Assembly: GCF_000428485.1 (NCBI RefSeq)
Contig: NZ_AUAA01000004.1
Coordinates: forward strand, 1 to 64,000
Source of the DNA: Epilithonimonas tenax DSM 16811
Lineage (GTDB): Bacteria > Bacteroidota > Bacteroidia > Flavobacteriales > Weeksellaceae
DNA length: 64,000 nucleotides
Direction of reading: 5' to 3'
Part shown: positions 54,219 through 63,205 of the stretch, piece after piece
Numbering within the stretch: position 1 is the stretch's first letter
Layout: each line of letters opens with the position of its first letter
The notes under the pieces: generated by a model
What the model was told of the DNA's origin: nothing
The model's input: only the letters and a program-made list of their open reading frames with translations
The model's database searches: none
Position numbers and translations under genes: made by a program

Positions 54219-55280
54219 ATGAAAAAGACTTTAATATATATCATTGTTGCAGCTGTACTTATCGGTTTGGGTGCATACAAAATAGCCAGTAACAAGAAGG
54301 AGCAGGAGCAGCAGGTAAAAGAAGTGGCAAAACAGGTTGATAAAATCAATGTGAATGTTGTAACTGTTTCCAGATCAGATGTGGATACGGATTATTCTGC
54401 AAACGGAACTTTTATCCCGAAGCAGGAAACCAACCAATCCGCTGATATTGCTGGCCGCGTGGTAAGCGTCTTCGTAAAAGAAGGTTCCAGAGTATCTGCG
54501 GGACAGGTTTTGGCTACGATCAAAAGAGATGCGATAGAAGTAGATGTGACCCAGGCTCAAAACAATTTGCAGAATGCTATCATCGATAACCAGCGTTACG
54601 AGAATGCCTTCAAAACAGGAGGTGTTACAAAACAACAGTTGGATAACTCCAGATTGCAGCTTAAAAATGCGCAGTCTTCATTAAGAGCGCAAGGCGTACG
54701 AGTGAATGATACCAGTGTCCGTGCAGGAATTAGCGGAACAATCAACAAAAAAATGGTAGAACCGGGTGCGGTGGTTACCACAGGAACAGCATTGTTCGAA
54801 ATCGTCAATATCAATACACTGAAATTATCTGTTTTGGTGGACGAAAGTCAGGTTGGAAGAATCCAAATTGGACAGACTGTAAACATCAATGTGAATGCTT
54901 TATCTGAAGAACCAATTGCTGGTAGAATCAGCTTCATCGCTCCAAAAAGTGATGCTTCTCTTAACTTCCCGGTTGAGATAGAAGTTCAAAACAAAGGCAA
55001 TTTAAAAGCGGGTATGTATGCAACGGCTGTTTTCAAGACCAATCACGGTGCTGAAACTCAGAATATGTTGACTGTGCCTGCAGAAGCTTTCGTAAACGGC
55101 GTTAGTTCAGGACAATTGTTCATCGTTCAGGACGGAAAAGCTAAAATGACCAATGTGAAAACAGGAAAAGTTTATGGTAACAAAGTTCAGATCATCAGCG
55201 GTCTAAACGGTGGTGAGCAAGTCATCACCAGCGGCCAGATCAATCTGGAGAATGGTTCTAAAATCAATATTGTAAAGTAG
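54219..55280 (+). CDS. RND efflux membrane-fusion protein
   Basis: 353 residues. An N-terminal membrane anchor (LIYIIVAAVLIGLGAYKIA), a lipoyl/biotinyl-like half-motif (GRVVSVFVKEGSRVSAGQVL, ~81-100), a helical hairpin (~105-150), and the second lipoyl half with GTINKKMVEPGAVVTTGTAL. Beta-barrel and membrane-proximal domains follow. It bridges the RND pump and TolC in the periplasm. No lipobox is present. 4 bp separate it from the pump gene. Confidence 0.95.
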   Translation: MKKTLIYIIVAAVLIGLGAYKIASNKKEQEQQVKEVAKQVDKINVNVVTVSRSDVDTDYSANGTFIPKQETNQSADIAGRVVSVFVKEGSRVSAGQVLATIKRDAIEVDVTQAQNNLQNAIIDNQRYENAFKTGGVTKQQLDNSRLQLKNAQSSLRAQGVRVNDTSVRAGISGTINKKMVEPGAVVTTGTALFEIVNINTLKLSVLVDESQVGRIQIGQTVNINVNALSEEPIAGRISFIAPKSDASLNFPVEIEVQNKGNLKAGMYATAVFKTNHGAETQNMLTVPAEAFVNGVSSGQLFIVQDGKAKMTNVKTGKVYGNKVQIISGLNGGEQVITSGQINLENGSKINIVK

Positions 55281-55284
55281 AAAG

Positions 55285-58200
55285 ATGAAGTTAGCAGAAA
55301 TATCCATTAAAAGACCATCACTGGTTATCGTACTGTTTACGATACTGACGCTGGGTGGTCTCTTGAGTTACTCTATGATGGGGTACGAATTGATTCCGAA
55401 GTTTGAAACCAATATGGTGACGATTTCTACAGTGTATCCTGGAGCTTCGCCGAGTGAGGTAGAAACTTCTGTGACCAGAAAGATTGAAGATGCCGTAGGT
55501 TCTCTGGAAAACGTGAAAAAAGTAGAATCATCTTCTTACGAGAGTCTTTCCGTAATAATGGTTCAGCTGAATACAGGCGCTGATGTCAATTATGCCCTGA
55601 ATGATGCGCAGAGAAAAGTAAACGCCATCCTTTCCGAACTTCCGGATGATGCAGATGCGCCTTCCCTTAACAAGTTCTCATTGGACGATCTGCCAATCAT
55701 TACGATGAGTATCTCAAGTGATAAGCTTAATAATAAAGAGCTTTATGACTTATTAGATAAAAAAATTGAACCGATATTTTCCCGTGTAAACGGTGTGGCT
55801 CAGGTTGATATGGTTGGCGGACAGGAGAGACAGATTCAGGTAAGTATTGATGATAAAAAACTGCAGGGTTATGGTCTTTCTATCGGAGATGTGCAGCAGG
55901 CGATTTTGTCTTCAAACCTTGATTTTCCAACAGGAAGTTTGAAATCGAGAACAACTAAGTCTACGATCAGATTATCTGGAAAATATAAGTCTATTGAGGA
56001 GATGAGCAATCTTATTATTTCTAATAAAAATGGTGCTCAGATAAGACTTTCGGATGTTGCAACAGTATTTGATGCTCAGGAAGATGTAGAGAAAATAGCG
56101 AGATTCAACCAGAATGCTACGATCCTGATGCAGGTGAAGAAACAGTCTGATGCCAATGCGGTTTCGGTTTCTGAAAGTATCAAAACAACTGTGGATCAGG
56201 TCATGAAAAATTACGCTGTACAAGGTGTGAAAGTAAAAATCGTGGATGACAGTACAGACTTCACCTTAGAGTCGGCCAATCACGTGATTTTCGATTTGGT
56301 ATTAGCGATTATTTTGGTAGCCATTGTAATGTTGCTTTTCCTTCATAATATCAGAAATGCATTCATCGTCATGGTTTCTATTCCAATCTCATTGATTGCG
56401 ACATTCATTGGAATGTACCTGATGGGATATACATTGAATCTGATGAGTTTACTGGGACTTTCACTGGTTGTAGGGATCCTTGTGGATGATGCAATTGTGG
56501 TTTTAGAAAACGTTTACCGCCATATGGAGATGGGTAAAAGCAGAATCCGTGCAGCTTATGACGGTGCTTCGGAAATTGGATTTACAGTAACAGCGATTAC
56601 GATGGTAATTGTCGTGGTATTCTTACCAATTGCGATGAGTTCCGGTTTGGTGGCAGATATCCTGGCGCAGTTCTGCGTCACGGTAGTTATTGCAACCTTA
56701 TTCTCTTTATTGGCTTCATTTACGATTATTCCTTGGTTGTCTTCAAGATTCGGAAAGTTGGTTCATTTGACGGGTAAAAATCCTTTTGAAAAATTCATTC
56801 TTTGGTTTGAAAAGCAATTGGACAAATTCACGCACTGGATTTCAGGAATTCTTGAATGGGCACTTAAATCAGGTTTCAGAAGAATAATGACTGTTGTTGT
56901 TACCTTTTTAATATTAATAGCTTCTTGTATGCTTGTCGTTTTCGGATTCATTGGTGGGGAATTCTTCCCTAAGATGGACCGTGGACAGTTTCTGGTTCAA
57001 ATTGAATTATCAAAAGATGCAACCGTTGAAAAAACCAATCAAGTCACTTTAGCAGTAGAAAAATACCTCAGAGATAACAAAGATGTAGTAGATCTGATTA
57101 CAACAGTTGGCCAGCAATCGTCCGGAATGGGTGCTTCACAGGCAACTGTGTATCAAGCAGAAGTTCAGGTCAATCTTGTTGATAAATCTGAAAGAGCAGA
57201 AAGTACAGATATCCTTGCTGCGAAATTCAAGAGAGATCTTGAGGAAAAATTCACCGGTGTTGAGTTCAAAACGGCGCCAATCGGATTGATGGGAGCAGAT
57301 AATGCACCAATCGAAATGGTGGTAACCGCTGCGGATAACGAAACCGCAAACAAAGAAGCCAACAGAATCTTAGAATTATTGAAAAAAGTTCCGGGTTCTG
57401 TAGATGCAGAATTGTCCACCGACACAGGAAGCCCTGAGGTAAGAGTGAATATCGACAGAGATAAAATGGCAGCTTTGGGTCTTAATCTTTCAAGTGTAGG
57501 ACAGGCGATGCAGACTGCATTCAATGGAAATACAGACGGGAAATACAGAGCGGGAGAGTATGAATATGATATCAATATCCGTTTTGCAGACAATAATAGA
57601 AAATCGATTGATGATGTAAGAAACCTGATGTTTACAAATGCTTCCGGAGAACAGATCAGACTGAGTCAGTTCGCCAATGTAGATATGAGTTCGGGTCCGA
57701 GTTTGCTGCAACGTAGAGACAAATCGCCTTCTGTAAAAGTGCTTTCCAAGGTGGTAGGTCGTCCGGTAGGAGACGTTGCCAATGAATGGTCAGCCATGTT
57801 TATGGAAAATGAGAAAACAAAACCAGCTGGGGTCACCTACATTTGGAGCGGTGATATGGAAAACCAGACAGAAGGTTTCGGTACCTTAGGTATCGCTTTA
57901 TTAGCGGCTATTGTATTGGTTTATCTGGTAATGGTTTCATTGTATGACTCGTTTGTGTATCCATTCGTAGTACTGTTCTCCATTCCATTGGCATTGATTG
58001 GAGTAATGGTGATTCTTGCTTTGACAGGAAACTCACTTAATATCTTTACGATGTTGGGGATGATTATGTTGATTGGTCTGGTAGCCAAGAACGCGATTAT
58101 GATTGTCGATTTTGCCAATATGAGAAAAGCAGCAGGTGCAAGTACGCACGATGCCTTGATCCAGGCCAACCACGCACGTCTTCGTCCGATCCTGATGACG

Positions 58201-58473
58201 ACTATTGCCATGATCTTCGGGATGCTACCAATTGCGTTGGCAAAAGGAGCGGGAGCCGAGATGAACAACGGATTGGCTTGGGTAGTAATCGGTGGTTTGA
58301 CATCATCATTGTTCCTGACCTTGATTATCGTGCCAGTTGTTTATTCACTATTTGATTCCTTACTCAGAAGAATGGGCAAAGGTGAACCAATAGATTACGA
58401 GGCTGAGATGGTCGCCGATTATGACCACAAAGAGCTAAGTGAAGATGGCTATACGCCAAAACACGTAGATTAA
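55285..58473 (+). CDS. RND-family multidrug efflux transporter (AcrB/HAE1-like)
   Basis: 1062 residues, typical length. It has the duplicated RND fold: N-terminal ISIKRPSLVIVLFTILTLGG, periplasmic domains, and TM4 with the proton-relay aspartates in SLVVGILVDDAIVVLENVYR. The second half contains GMIMLIGLVAKNAIMIVDFA. The repeated 'P(Y/F)PGASPSEVE'-type start (TVYPGASPSEVETSV) fits HAE1 drug exporters rather than metal exporters. It works with the preceding two products to expel hydrophobic compounds; expression is likely governed by the upstream TetR. Confidence 0.96.
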   Translation: MKLAEISIKRPSLVIVLFTILTLGGLLSYSMMGYELIPKFETNMVTISTVYPGASPSEVETSVTRKIEDAVGSLENVKKVESSSYESLSVIMVQLNTGADVNYALNDAQRKVNAILSELPDDADAPSLNKFSLDDLPIITMSISSDKLNNKELYDLLDKKIEPIFSRVNGVAQVDMVGGQERQIQVSIDDKKLQGYGLSIGDVQQAILSSNLDFPTGSLKSRTTKSTIRLSGKYKSIEEMSNLIISNKNGAQIRLSDVATVFDAQEDVEKIARFNQNATILMQVKKQSDANAVSVSESIKTTVDQVMKNYAVQGVKVKIVDDSTDFTLESANHVIFDLVLAIILVAIVMLLFLHNIRNAFIVMVSIPISLIATFIGMYLMGYTLNLMSLLGLSLVVGILVDDAIVVLENVYRHMEMGKSRIRAAYDGASEIGFTVTAITMVIVVVFLPIAMSSGLVADILAQFCVTVVIATLFSLLASFTIIPWLSSRFGKLVHLTGKNPFEKFILWFEKQLDKFTHWISGILEWALKSGFRRIMTVVVTFLILIASCMLVVFGFIGGEFFPKMDRGQFLVQIELSKDATVEKTNQVTLAVEKYLRDNKDVVDLITTVGQQSSGMGASQATVYQAEVQVNLVDKSERAESTDILAAKFKRDLEEKFTGVEFKTAPIGLMGADNAPIEMVVTAADNETANKEANRILELLKKVPGSVDAELSTDTGSPEVRVNIDRDKMAALGLNLSSVGQAMQTAFNGNTDGKYRAGEYEYDINIRFADNNRKSIDDVRNLMFTNASGEQIRLSQFANVDMSSGPSLLQRRDKSPSVKVLSKVVGRPVGDVANEWSAMFMENEKTKPAGVTYIWSGDMENQTEGFGTLGIALLAAIVLVYLVMVSLYDSFVYPFVVLFSIPLALIGVMVILALTGNSLNIFTMLGMIMLIGLVAKNAIMIVDFANMRKAAGASTHDALIQANHARLRPILMTTIAMIFGMLPIALAKGAGAEMNNGLAWVVIGGLTSSLFLTLIIVPVVYSLFDSLLRRMGKGEPIDYEAEMVADYDHKELSEDGYTPKHVD

Positions 58474-58494
58474 TATAACAACCTTAATTAACCT

Positions 58495-58530
58495 AAAAGC
58501 GCATCAATTCTATTGGTGCGCTTTTTTTAG
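58495..58530 (+). terminator. Terminator of the efflux operon
   Basis: AAAAGCGCA-T-CAAT (58495-58508) pairs with ATTG-G-TGCGCTTTT (58512-58525) with one T-G pair, then T7. Strong intrinsic terminator. Confidence 0.93.
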
Positions 58531-58550
58531 TTTCATTAGCATCATAAAAA

Positions 58551-58588
58551 CAAAAAAAAGACTTCCAGAAAAAATTCTGAAAGCCTTT
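58551..58588 (-). terminator. Terminator of the J/KTSC gene
   Basis: On the minus strand a 14-bp stem with two G-U pairs (58575-58588 with 58557-58570) and a loop of four T is followed by a T tract. It faces the efflux terminator. Confidence 0.85.
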
Positions 58589-58609
58589 AATATATTTTAA
58601 AACAAGAAA

Positions 58610-59056
58610 TTAATCTGCCATTACTTCACCAGACTTTCTGAAAATAAAATTTCCATAGATATGTCTTCTTGCAAAACGGCTAGGAGAATCAGCATTCACC
58701 ATTTTGATATACGTATTTCTTGGAACTCCAATGTATTCAAACATTTTTCCGTTCAGGTGCTGAACTTTCAAAATCGATTTTTCAAGATAAAAATCCTGAA
58801 TATTAGATTTTGTAATCGTCTCCGTATATTCTTCTTTGTATTTTTCTTGTGTTTCCGGATTGATGCTTACCAAAAAGTGATAGGCTTCAATCACAGATTT
58901 GCTTTTTTCTTCTGCTGCCAGTTTCCCTTCTTCGTCATTCACAAATTTATCAGGATGCGTATCCTTCATTGTATTCCTATAAATGGTTTTAAGATCTTTT
59001 AGGGTTGCTGTCTTATCAACGCCAAGAAGTTTTCTGTGTTCACCGATTCTTTTCAT
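58610..59056 (-). CDS. J-domain protein with C-terminal KTSC domain
   Basis: 148 residues: a short J domain (~1-65; TMKDTHPDKFVND with the HPD triad at ~34-36) and a KTSC domain (~90-140; FEYIGVPRNTYIKMVNADSP, RRHIYGNFIFRK). The fusion occurs in Flavobacteriia; the J part suggests a DnaK helper, the KTSC part has no known function. A -7 box TAATTTTG (59111-59118, minus) precedes it and a dedicated terminator follows. Confidence 0.88.
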   Translation of the reverse strand: MKRIGEHRKLLGVDKTATLKDLKTIYRNTMKDTHPDKFVNDEEGKLAAEEKSKSVIEAYHFLVSINPETQEKYKEEYTETITKSNIQDFYLEKSILKVQHLNGKMFEYIGVPRNTYIKMVNADSPSRFARRHIYGNFIFRKSGEVMAD

Positions 59057-59110
59057 AAGTAGATTTTTATTGATTTAGTAAGGCCGTATTCAATCCCTGT
59101 TTTCGGGGTG

Positions 59111-59118
59111 CAAAATTA
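59111..59118 (-). promoter_or_regulatory. -7 element for the J/KTSC gene
   Basis: TAATTTTG on the minus strand, 54 bp before the ATG at 59056. The stretch 59119-59330 to the META gene holds no further feature that I can support. Confidence 0.5.
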
Positions 59119-59361
59119 GGCTTTTAAATTTAAAAAATCATAACTTATTCAGTATTAATTTATTTGAAACTTTATGATAACTTTTGACCTTTGTTTTTGA
59201 TGTCTTATAGAGGAAAATATGTTTATTTTGTATTGCGATTTTGAGATTGTCGATATAGAAAAAATAATTCTAAAATTTTATGGACTTGTAAAAGTAGTAG
59301 GATTATTGTTTTTGTTATCACCTTTTTTTATGTTTGAAATATTATGTTAAAAAGAAAATCC

Positions 59362-59369
59362 TATCTTTG
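59362..59369 (+). promoter_or_regulatory. -7 element for the META lipoprotein gene
   Basis: TATCTTTG matches TAnnTTTG, 18 bp before the ATG at 59388. It lies inside the longer frame opening at 59334, which is therefore not the coding start. Confidence 0.6.
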
Positions 59370-59387
59370 GATCATAATTTATATCTT

Positions 59388-59792
59388 ATGAAAAATATTT
59401 TTTATACCACGATATTGGTTCTCTCATTGGCATCTTGTACCAGCAGAGTAGGGAACGCTTCAAAAGTGGGAAAATCCCAAGCGCCGGTTACTGGCACACA
59501 ATGGGTTTTGGCAGACGATATGACAAACAAGCCCACCTTATTGATAGAACAAAACAGAATCTCCGGAAATGCAGGCTGCAACAACTATTTTTCCGATGCC
59601 ATGATCGATACTTCTGCGGGTAATTTTTCTGCAAAAAACATTGGTTCTACAAGAAAAATGTGCAACAATATGACAGCTGAGACCAGCTACATCAGTGTGC
59701 TTCAGGAAGTGAACAAGTATGTCGTGACAGAAAACACCTTGGAACTGTACAAAGACAATCTTTTACTGCTGAAGTTCAACAAGCAACAGTAA
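59388..59792 (+). CDS. META-domain lipoprotein (HslJ-like)
   Basis: 134 residues from the ATG at 59388. Lipobox SLASC (Cys near 17) anchors it to a membrane. The META domain (~35-130) shows TGTQWVLADD, the hallmark ISGNAGCNNYFSDAMID and STRKMCNNMTAE. HslJ-type META proteins are linked to heat-shock and novobiocin response in E. coli, but the biochemical role is unknown. Single gene with a shared terminator behind. Confidence 0.9.
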   Translation: MKNIFYTTILVLSLASCTSRVGNASKVGKSQAPVTGTQWVLADDMTNKPTLLIEQNRISGNAGCNNYFSDAMIDTSAGNFSAKNIGSTRKMCNNMTAETSYISVLQEVNKYVVTENTLELYKDNLLLLKFNKQQ

Positions 59793-59971
59793 TTAATAAA
59801 ATTAAACGATTGTCCGCAATCCGTCATCATTGAAATCCCTATAATTCTTCGCTAAGTTTACGCCTTTGTGAGCCTTAAAACGGTTGGTAGTTTAAAAAAA
59901 AACTGGGTGAACCTCGTGTTAAAAATCGGCATTAGCACTAATAACGGACCATCACAAAATTCAAACATAAA

Positions 59972-60000
59972 AAAAGGAACTCAAATCTGAGTTCCTTTTC
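59972..60000. terminator. Bidirectional terminator
   Basis: AAAAGGAACTCA (59972-59983) and TGAGTTCCTTTT (59988-59999) pair perfectly with AATC loop. It is placed between two convergent genes. The preceding 59793-59971 holds nothing recognisable. Confidence 0.92.
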
Positions 60001-60002
60001 TA

Positions 60003-60248
60003 TTATTCTTCGTCTTCTTCCTCGTCGTCGTATTTTGCAAGTTCTTCATCACACCATTTGAAGGCTTCTTCGACAACTTTCGTAGCCTCGTTTGCTACAG
60101 TTTCTTCGTCATCTCCTTCCAAGTCATCCAACCATTCTACATCCTCTTCTTCTACGTTAAGGATAAAACGCGGATACTCTGTGTGAACTACAAAAAGATC
60201 TTCTGGAAATTCAGAATTGTCGGCTAATAAAAACTTAGGTAATTTCAT
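60003..60248 (-). CDS. Small acidic conserved protein
   Basis: 81 residues, strongly acidic, with MKLPKFLLADNSEFPEDLFV, YPRFILNVEEEDVEWLDDLE and an acidic end (KYDDEEEDEE). Similar proteins of about this size are common in Flavobacteriia and unannotated. No signal peptide or motif. The -7 box TATCTTTG (60301-60308, minus) supports expression. Function unknown; the acidic tail might bind a basic partner. Confidence 0.85.
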   Translation of the reverse strand: MKLPKFLLADNSEFPEDLFVVHTEYPRFILNVEEEDVEWLDDLEGDDEETVANEATKVVEEAFKWCDEELAKYDDEEEDEE

Positions 60249-60300
60249 AATATAAAATTTTAAAATAAATCAGAGCAATCGTGACTGTCACTCTATGGTT

Positions 60301-60308
60301 CAAAGATA
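60301..60308 (-). promoter_or_regulatory. -7 element for the acidic protein gene
   Basis: TATCTTTG on the minus strand, 53 bp before the ATG at 60248. Confidence 0.5.
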
Positions 60309-60327
60309 GAAAAATTCCCCAAATTAA

Positions 60328-61660
60328 TTATTGATAATTATTTTTTTTGATAGTCATTTTGCTTTCCACTTTATACCTCGTGAGAACCCTCTGCTGCAAA
60401 GTGTCTTTTGCTTGCGAAGTCACATCAATTTTCGGGTTTACCGTGCTGATTAATTCCACCGTTTGGATGTCATCGCTGCTGTTCTCTTTTATATAAAAAT
60501 TTGATCGTCTCATGGGATATTTGTTCTTTTTCAAGAAATGCGGTGATCTTTTGTCTGTTTTCTAGATAGTTACCCTTTGATAACCAGCTGAATGCAAATC
60601 CCGTGACAAGACTCAGAAATGCGATAGAATAAGTCAAACTCTCAAAGATCTGAAATAATTTCCGAAAAAAAACAATCCATAATCCAATAGAAAACGGCGC
60701 TAGTAATCTGTAATCCAGTGGATTGACTGAGTAAACATACTGGATAGAATAAGAACAAATAATGCCAATTAGGGATGTTGTCAGAATTAATTTTTCTGTC
60801 TCAGAAAGCTTGGTTTTAATGAAAAGAAAAGCCATAGCTATGATGGTCAACACACCAACTCCGTAGATGCCGTAATTGATTATGCCGCCGTTTGGATCTG
60901 CAATGTGAACAAATGGGTCAAATGTCGTTGCCAAGCCTTTGAATAGTTCTACCAAAAGAAGTGAGGTTGGTTTCAAACCTATTTCTAGGAAAGTATTGAT
61001 ACAATCTTTGTTAAAATAATCAATAAAGAAGATTTTGTACAAACCGTAATAGCCGATGCCCGCAATGCCCGAGATAATAAAGCTTTTCCAAAAAATTTTT
61101 CCTGAAACAGATCATCCCAAACACCAAACATCCGACACAAAGAAACAACGCGCTATAACGGATATTGATCAAAATTATTAATACCAGGCTGAGAAAAAAA
61201 TCCCTTTTACAACAGATATTTCATTTCTTATAATCTGAGAAGCCATATAGAAAAGTAAAATGATAAATGGCAGTGCAAGACCCTCACTCATCGTATAGGA
61301 AAAGACACTCACATAACTGAAAAGTGCCGAGGAAATCAGTACTTCCTTATAGAAAAATTTTTTTTGCTAAGTAAAGAGGACTATAAAAGTGTATGCCAGA
61401 ATCCCGACAAGCTTACTGCTCCAAAAATCATCAATACCAAACATTGTAAAAAATTTGATAAACAACGGATATCCAAGAGGCGCACTCGTATTGTCAATCA
61501 TCGGAAAAATCTCGGATTGACGCAGCTATCTGATAGAATCCGGACTTGTACGGCCTTTCTCATTCAGGAGAAATCTCAGAATGATCATCGCATAGGTAAC
61601 GATGATCAAAAAAAACTGAGTAATTTTCTCGCAGCTTGGATTTAGTTTGATGGAGATCAT
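60328..61660 (-). pseudogene. Decayed multi-span membrane protein gene
   Basis: From the ATG at 61660 the frame begins MISIKLNPSCEKITQFFLII and runs through hydrophobic segments. It is broken by TAG at 61526-61528 (after SPDSIR) and TAG at 61367-61369 (after FIVLFT). It then shifts frame at the A/T homopolymer near 61090-61100 (continuing FWKSFIISGIAGIGYYGLYK) and again in the T run near 60505 (continuing FYIKENSSDDIQTVELI to 60328). Re-joined, it would be a ~440-residue protein with eight or more transmembrane segments, possibly an integral-membrane glycosyltransferase-like protein. The ATG overlaps the stop of the upstream gene, so it was once part of that operon. Confidence 0.85.
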
Positions 61661-62229
61661 TCTTTATAAAGTTTTTTTTTCTCTGCCATATAATAAATGT
61701 AGTCTTTGTCCATATAAGTTGAGAATTCACTCGTCAAATGATCGAAATAAGTTTTCGGGAAAACCATTTTCTTTTTGATGGTTGGCATCTTGATCAGTTT
61801 TACTCTTTTATTATCAAAGTAATTCCATTCGCCGATGTAAGTATCTGTAAGAAGATTCACGCTGGATTCTCCGCTGCCATCGTTGTTTGCAGGCCCTAAT
61901 TCATAACGTTCCATCCCTATCAAACGCATTTTTCCAGTTTCTTTTTCGTATCGAAATTGATAGGAATTTCCTGACCTCATTTGATTCATTTTCACCTTGA
62001 ATCCGTTTTTAGTCTTATCAAAAAATATTTCCCCGGAATCTTCAAAATGATCCGAAACTACTTTTTTGAATTTCTGCGAAGACAGTTCATAAACCGCCGC
62101 TCCGCTTTTTTGATCAAGATAAACCTTGTCAAGATGATGATCACCGTCGAAATCTGCAGAAAGAATTTTCTCCTGTGCGCAGATCAAACTTGGAAATAAC
62201 AGAAGGAAGAGGAACTTTTCTGCGAACAT
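61657..62229 (-). CDS. Secreted protein of unknown function
   Basis: 190 residues with a signal peptide (MFAEKFLFLLLFPSLICAQE). The mature start ILSADFDGDHHLDKVYLDQ resembles an FG-GAP/VCBS-type calcium loop, and the rest is beta-rich without catalytic motif. It lies 6 bp after hbd and overlaps the start of the decayed membrane gene (ATGA), so it forms an operon with both. Because the downstream partner is dead, its original role may be lost or reduced. Function unknown. Confidence 0.8.
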   Translation of the reverse strand: MFAEKFLFLLLFPSLICAQEKILSADFDGDHHLDKVYLDQKSGAAVYELSSQKFKKVVSDHFEDSGEIFFDKTKNGFKVKMNQMRSGNSYQFRYEKETGKMRLIGMERYELGPANNDGSGESSVNLLTDTYIGEWNYFDNKRVKLIKMPTIKKKMVFPKTYFDHLTSEFSTYMDKDYIYYMAEKKKLYKE

Positions 62230-62235
62230 CTTACT

Positions 62236-63126
62236 TTATTTCAAAAACATTTTCGACACTTTTTCTGCCTTTTTCGTTTCAGAATAATCGTAGAAACCTT
62301 CACCGGATTTCACCCCTTTTTTACCAGCCATGACCATATTGACCAATAGCGGATTCGGTGCATATTTGGGGTTTTTGAAACCGTCGTACATCACATTCAG
62401 GATCGCTAGGCAAACATCCAGACCTATAAAATCTGCCAACTGCAAAGGTCCCATGGGATGCGCCATTCCCAGCTTCATCACGGTATCGATTTCTTCCACG
62501 CCTGCAACGCCATTGTAAAGCGTTTCAATCGCTTCGTTGATCATTGGCATCAAAATTCTGTTGGCCACAAATCCAGGGTAATCGTTCACTTCGGTCGGAA
62601 CTTTTCCTAAAGTTTTACTCAATTCAAAAATCTCATTAAATGTTTCTTTCGAAGTTGAATAACCTTTGATAATTTCCACCAGTTTCATCATCGGAACCGG
62701 ATTCATAAAGTGCATTCCGATGACTTTTTCCGGACGTTTTGTTGCAGCAGCAATTTGAGTAATTGAGATTGATGAGGTATTAGTTGCAAGAATACAATTG
62801 GCTGGAGAAAGTTCATCCATCTGCGCAAATATTCTTAGTTTAAGATCTAAGTTTTCTGTTGCTGCTTCTACTATTAAGTCAGCTTTTGGAGCTGCATCTT
62901 TCAGATCTGTAAATGTTGTAATGTTTCCAAGGGTAGTTGTCTTTTCTTCCTCAGTCAGGTTTCCTTTGGCGATGATTCTGTCCAGATTAGTAGTGATGGT
63001 TTTTAAAGCTTTATCAAGATTTTCTTGTTTCACATCCACCAAACTCACTTGGCATCCACTTTGAGCAAAAGTATGGGCAATCCCATTTCCCATGGTTCCT
63101 GCACCTATTACAACAATGTTTTTCAT
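62236..63126 (-). CDS. hbd: 3-hydroxybutyryl-CoA dehydrogenase
   Basis: 296 residues. NAD-binding GAGTMGNGIAHTFAQSGCQV (~8-27), the active-site His in GMHFMNPVPMMKLVEII (~139), and C-terminal dimer domain with AHPMGPLQLADFIGLDV. It oxidises/reduces 3-hydroxyacyl-CoA, probably (S)-3-hydroxybutyryl-CoA, in fatty acid or butanoate metabolism. It is the first gene of a unit continuing with the 190-aa secreted protein; the two have no obvious shared pathway. Confidence 0.95.
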   Translation of the reverse strand: MKNIVVIGAGTMGNGIAHTFAQSGCQVSLVDVKQENLDKALKTITTNLDRIIAKGNLTEEEKTTTLGNITTFTDLKDAAPKADLIVEAATENLDLKLRIFAQMDELSPANCILATNTSSISITQIAAATKRPEKVIGMHFMNPVPMMKLVEIIKGYSTSKETFNEIFELSKTLGKVPTEVNDYPGFVANRILMPMINEAIETLYNGVAGVEEIDTVMKLGMAHPMGPLQLADFIGLDVCLAILNVMYDGFKNPKYAPNPLLVNMVMAGKKGVKSGEGFYDYSETKKAEKVSKMFLK

Positions 63127-63205
63127 ATTTTAATTGTTTTATCAATTACAAACCTTTCGGTTTTCGAAATTTATTTTAGTCAATATTCTGAAAGTCTATT
63201 ATCTC

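Noticed and set aside
61364-61645. 93-codon plus-strand frame
   Set aside because: Lies antisense to the decayed membrane protein gene, whose translation is clearly protein-like once frames are joined.
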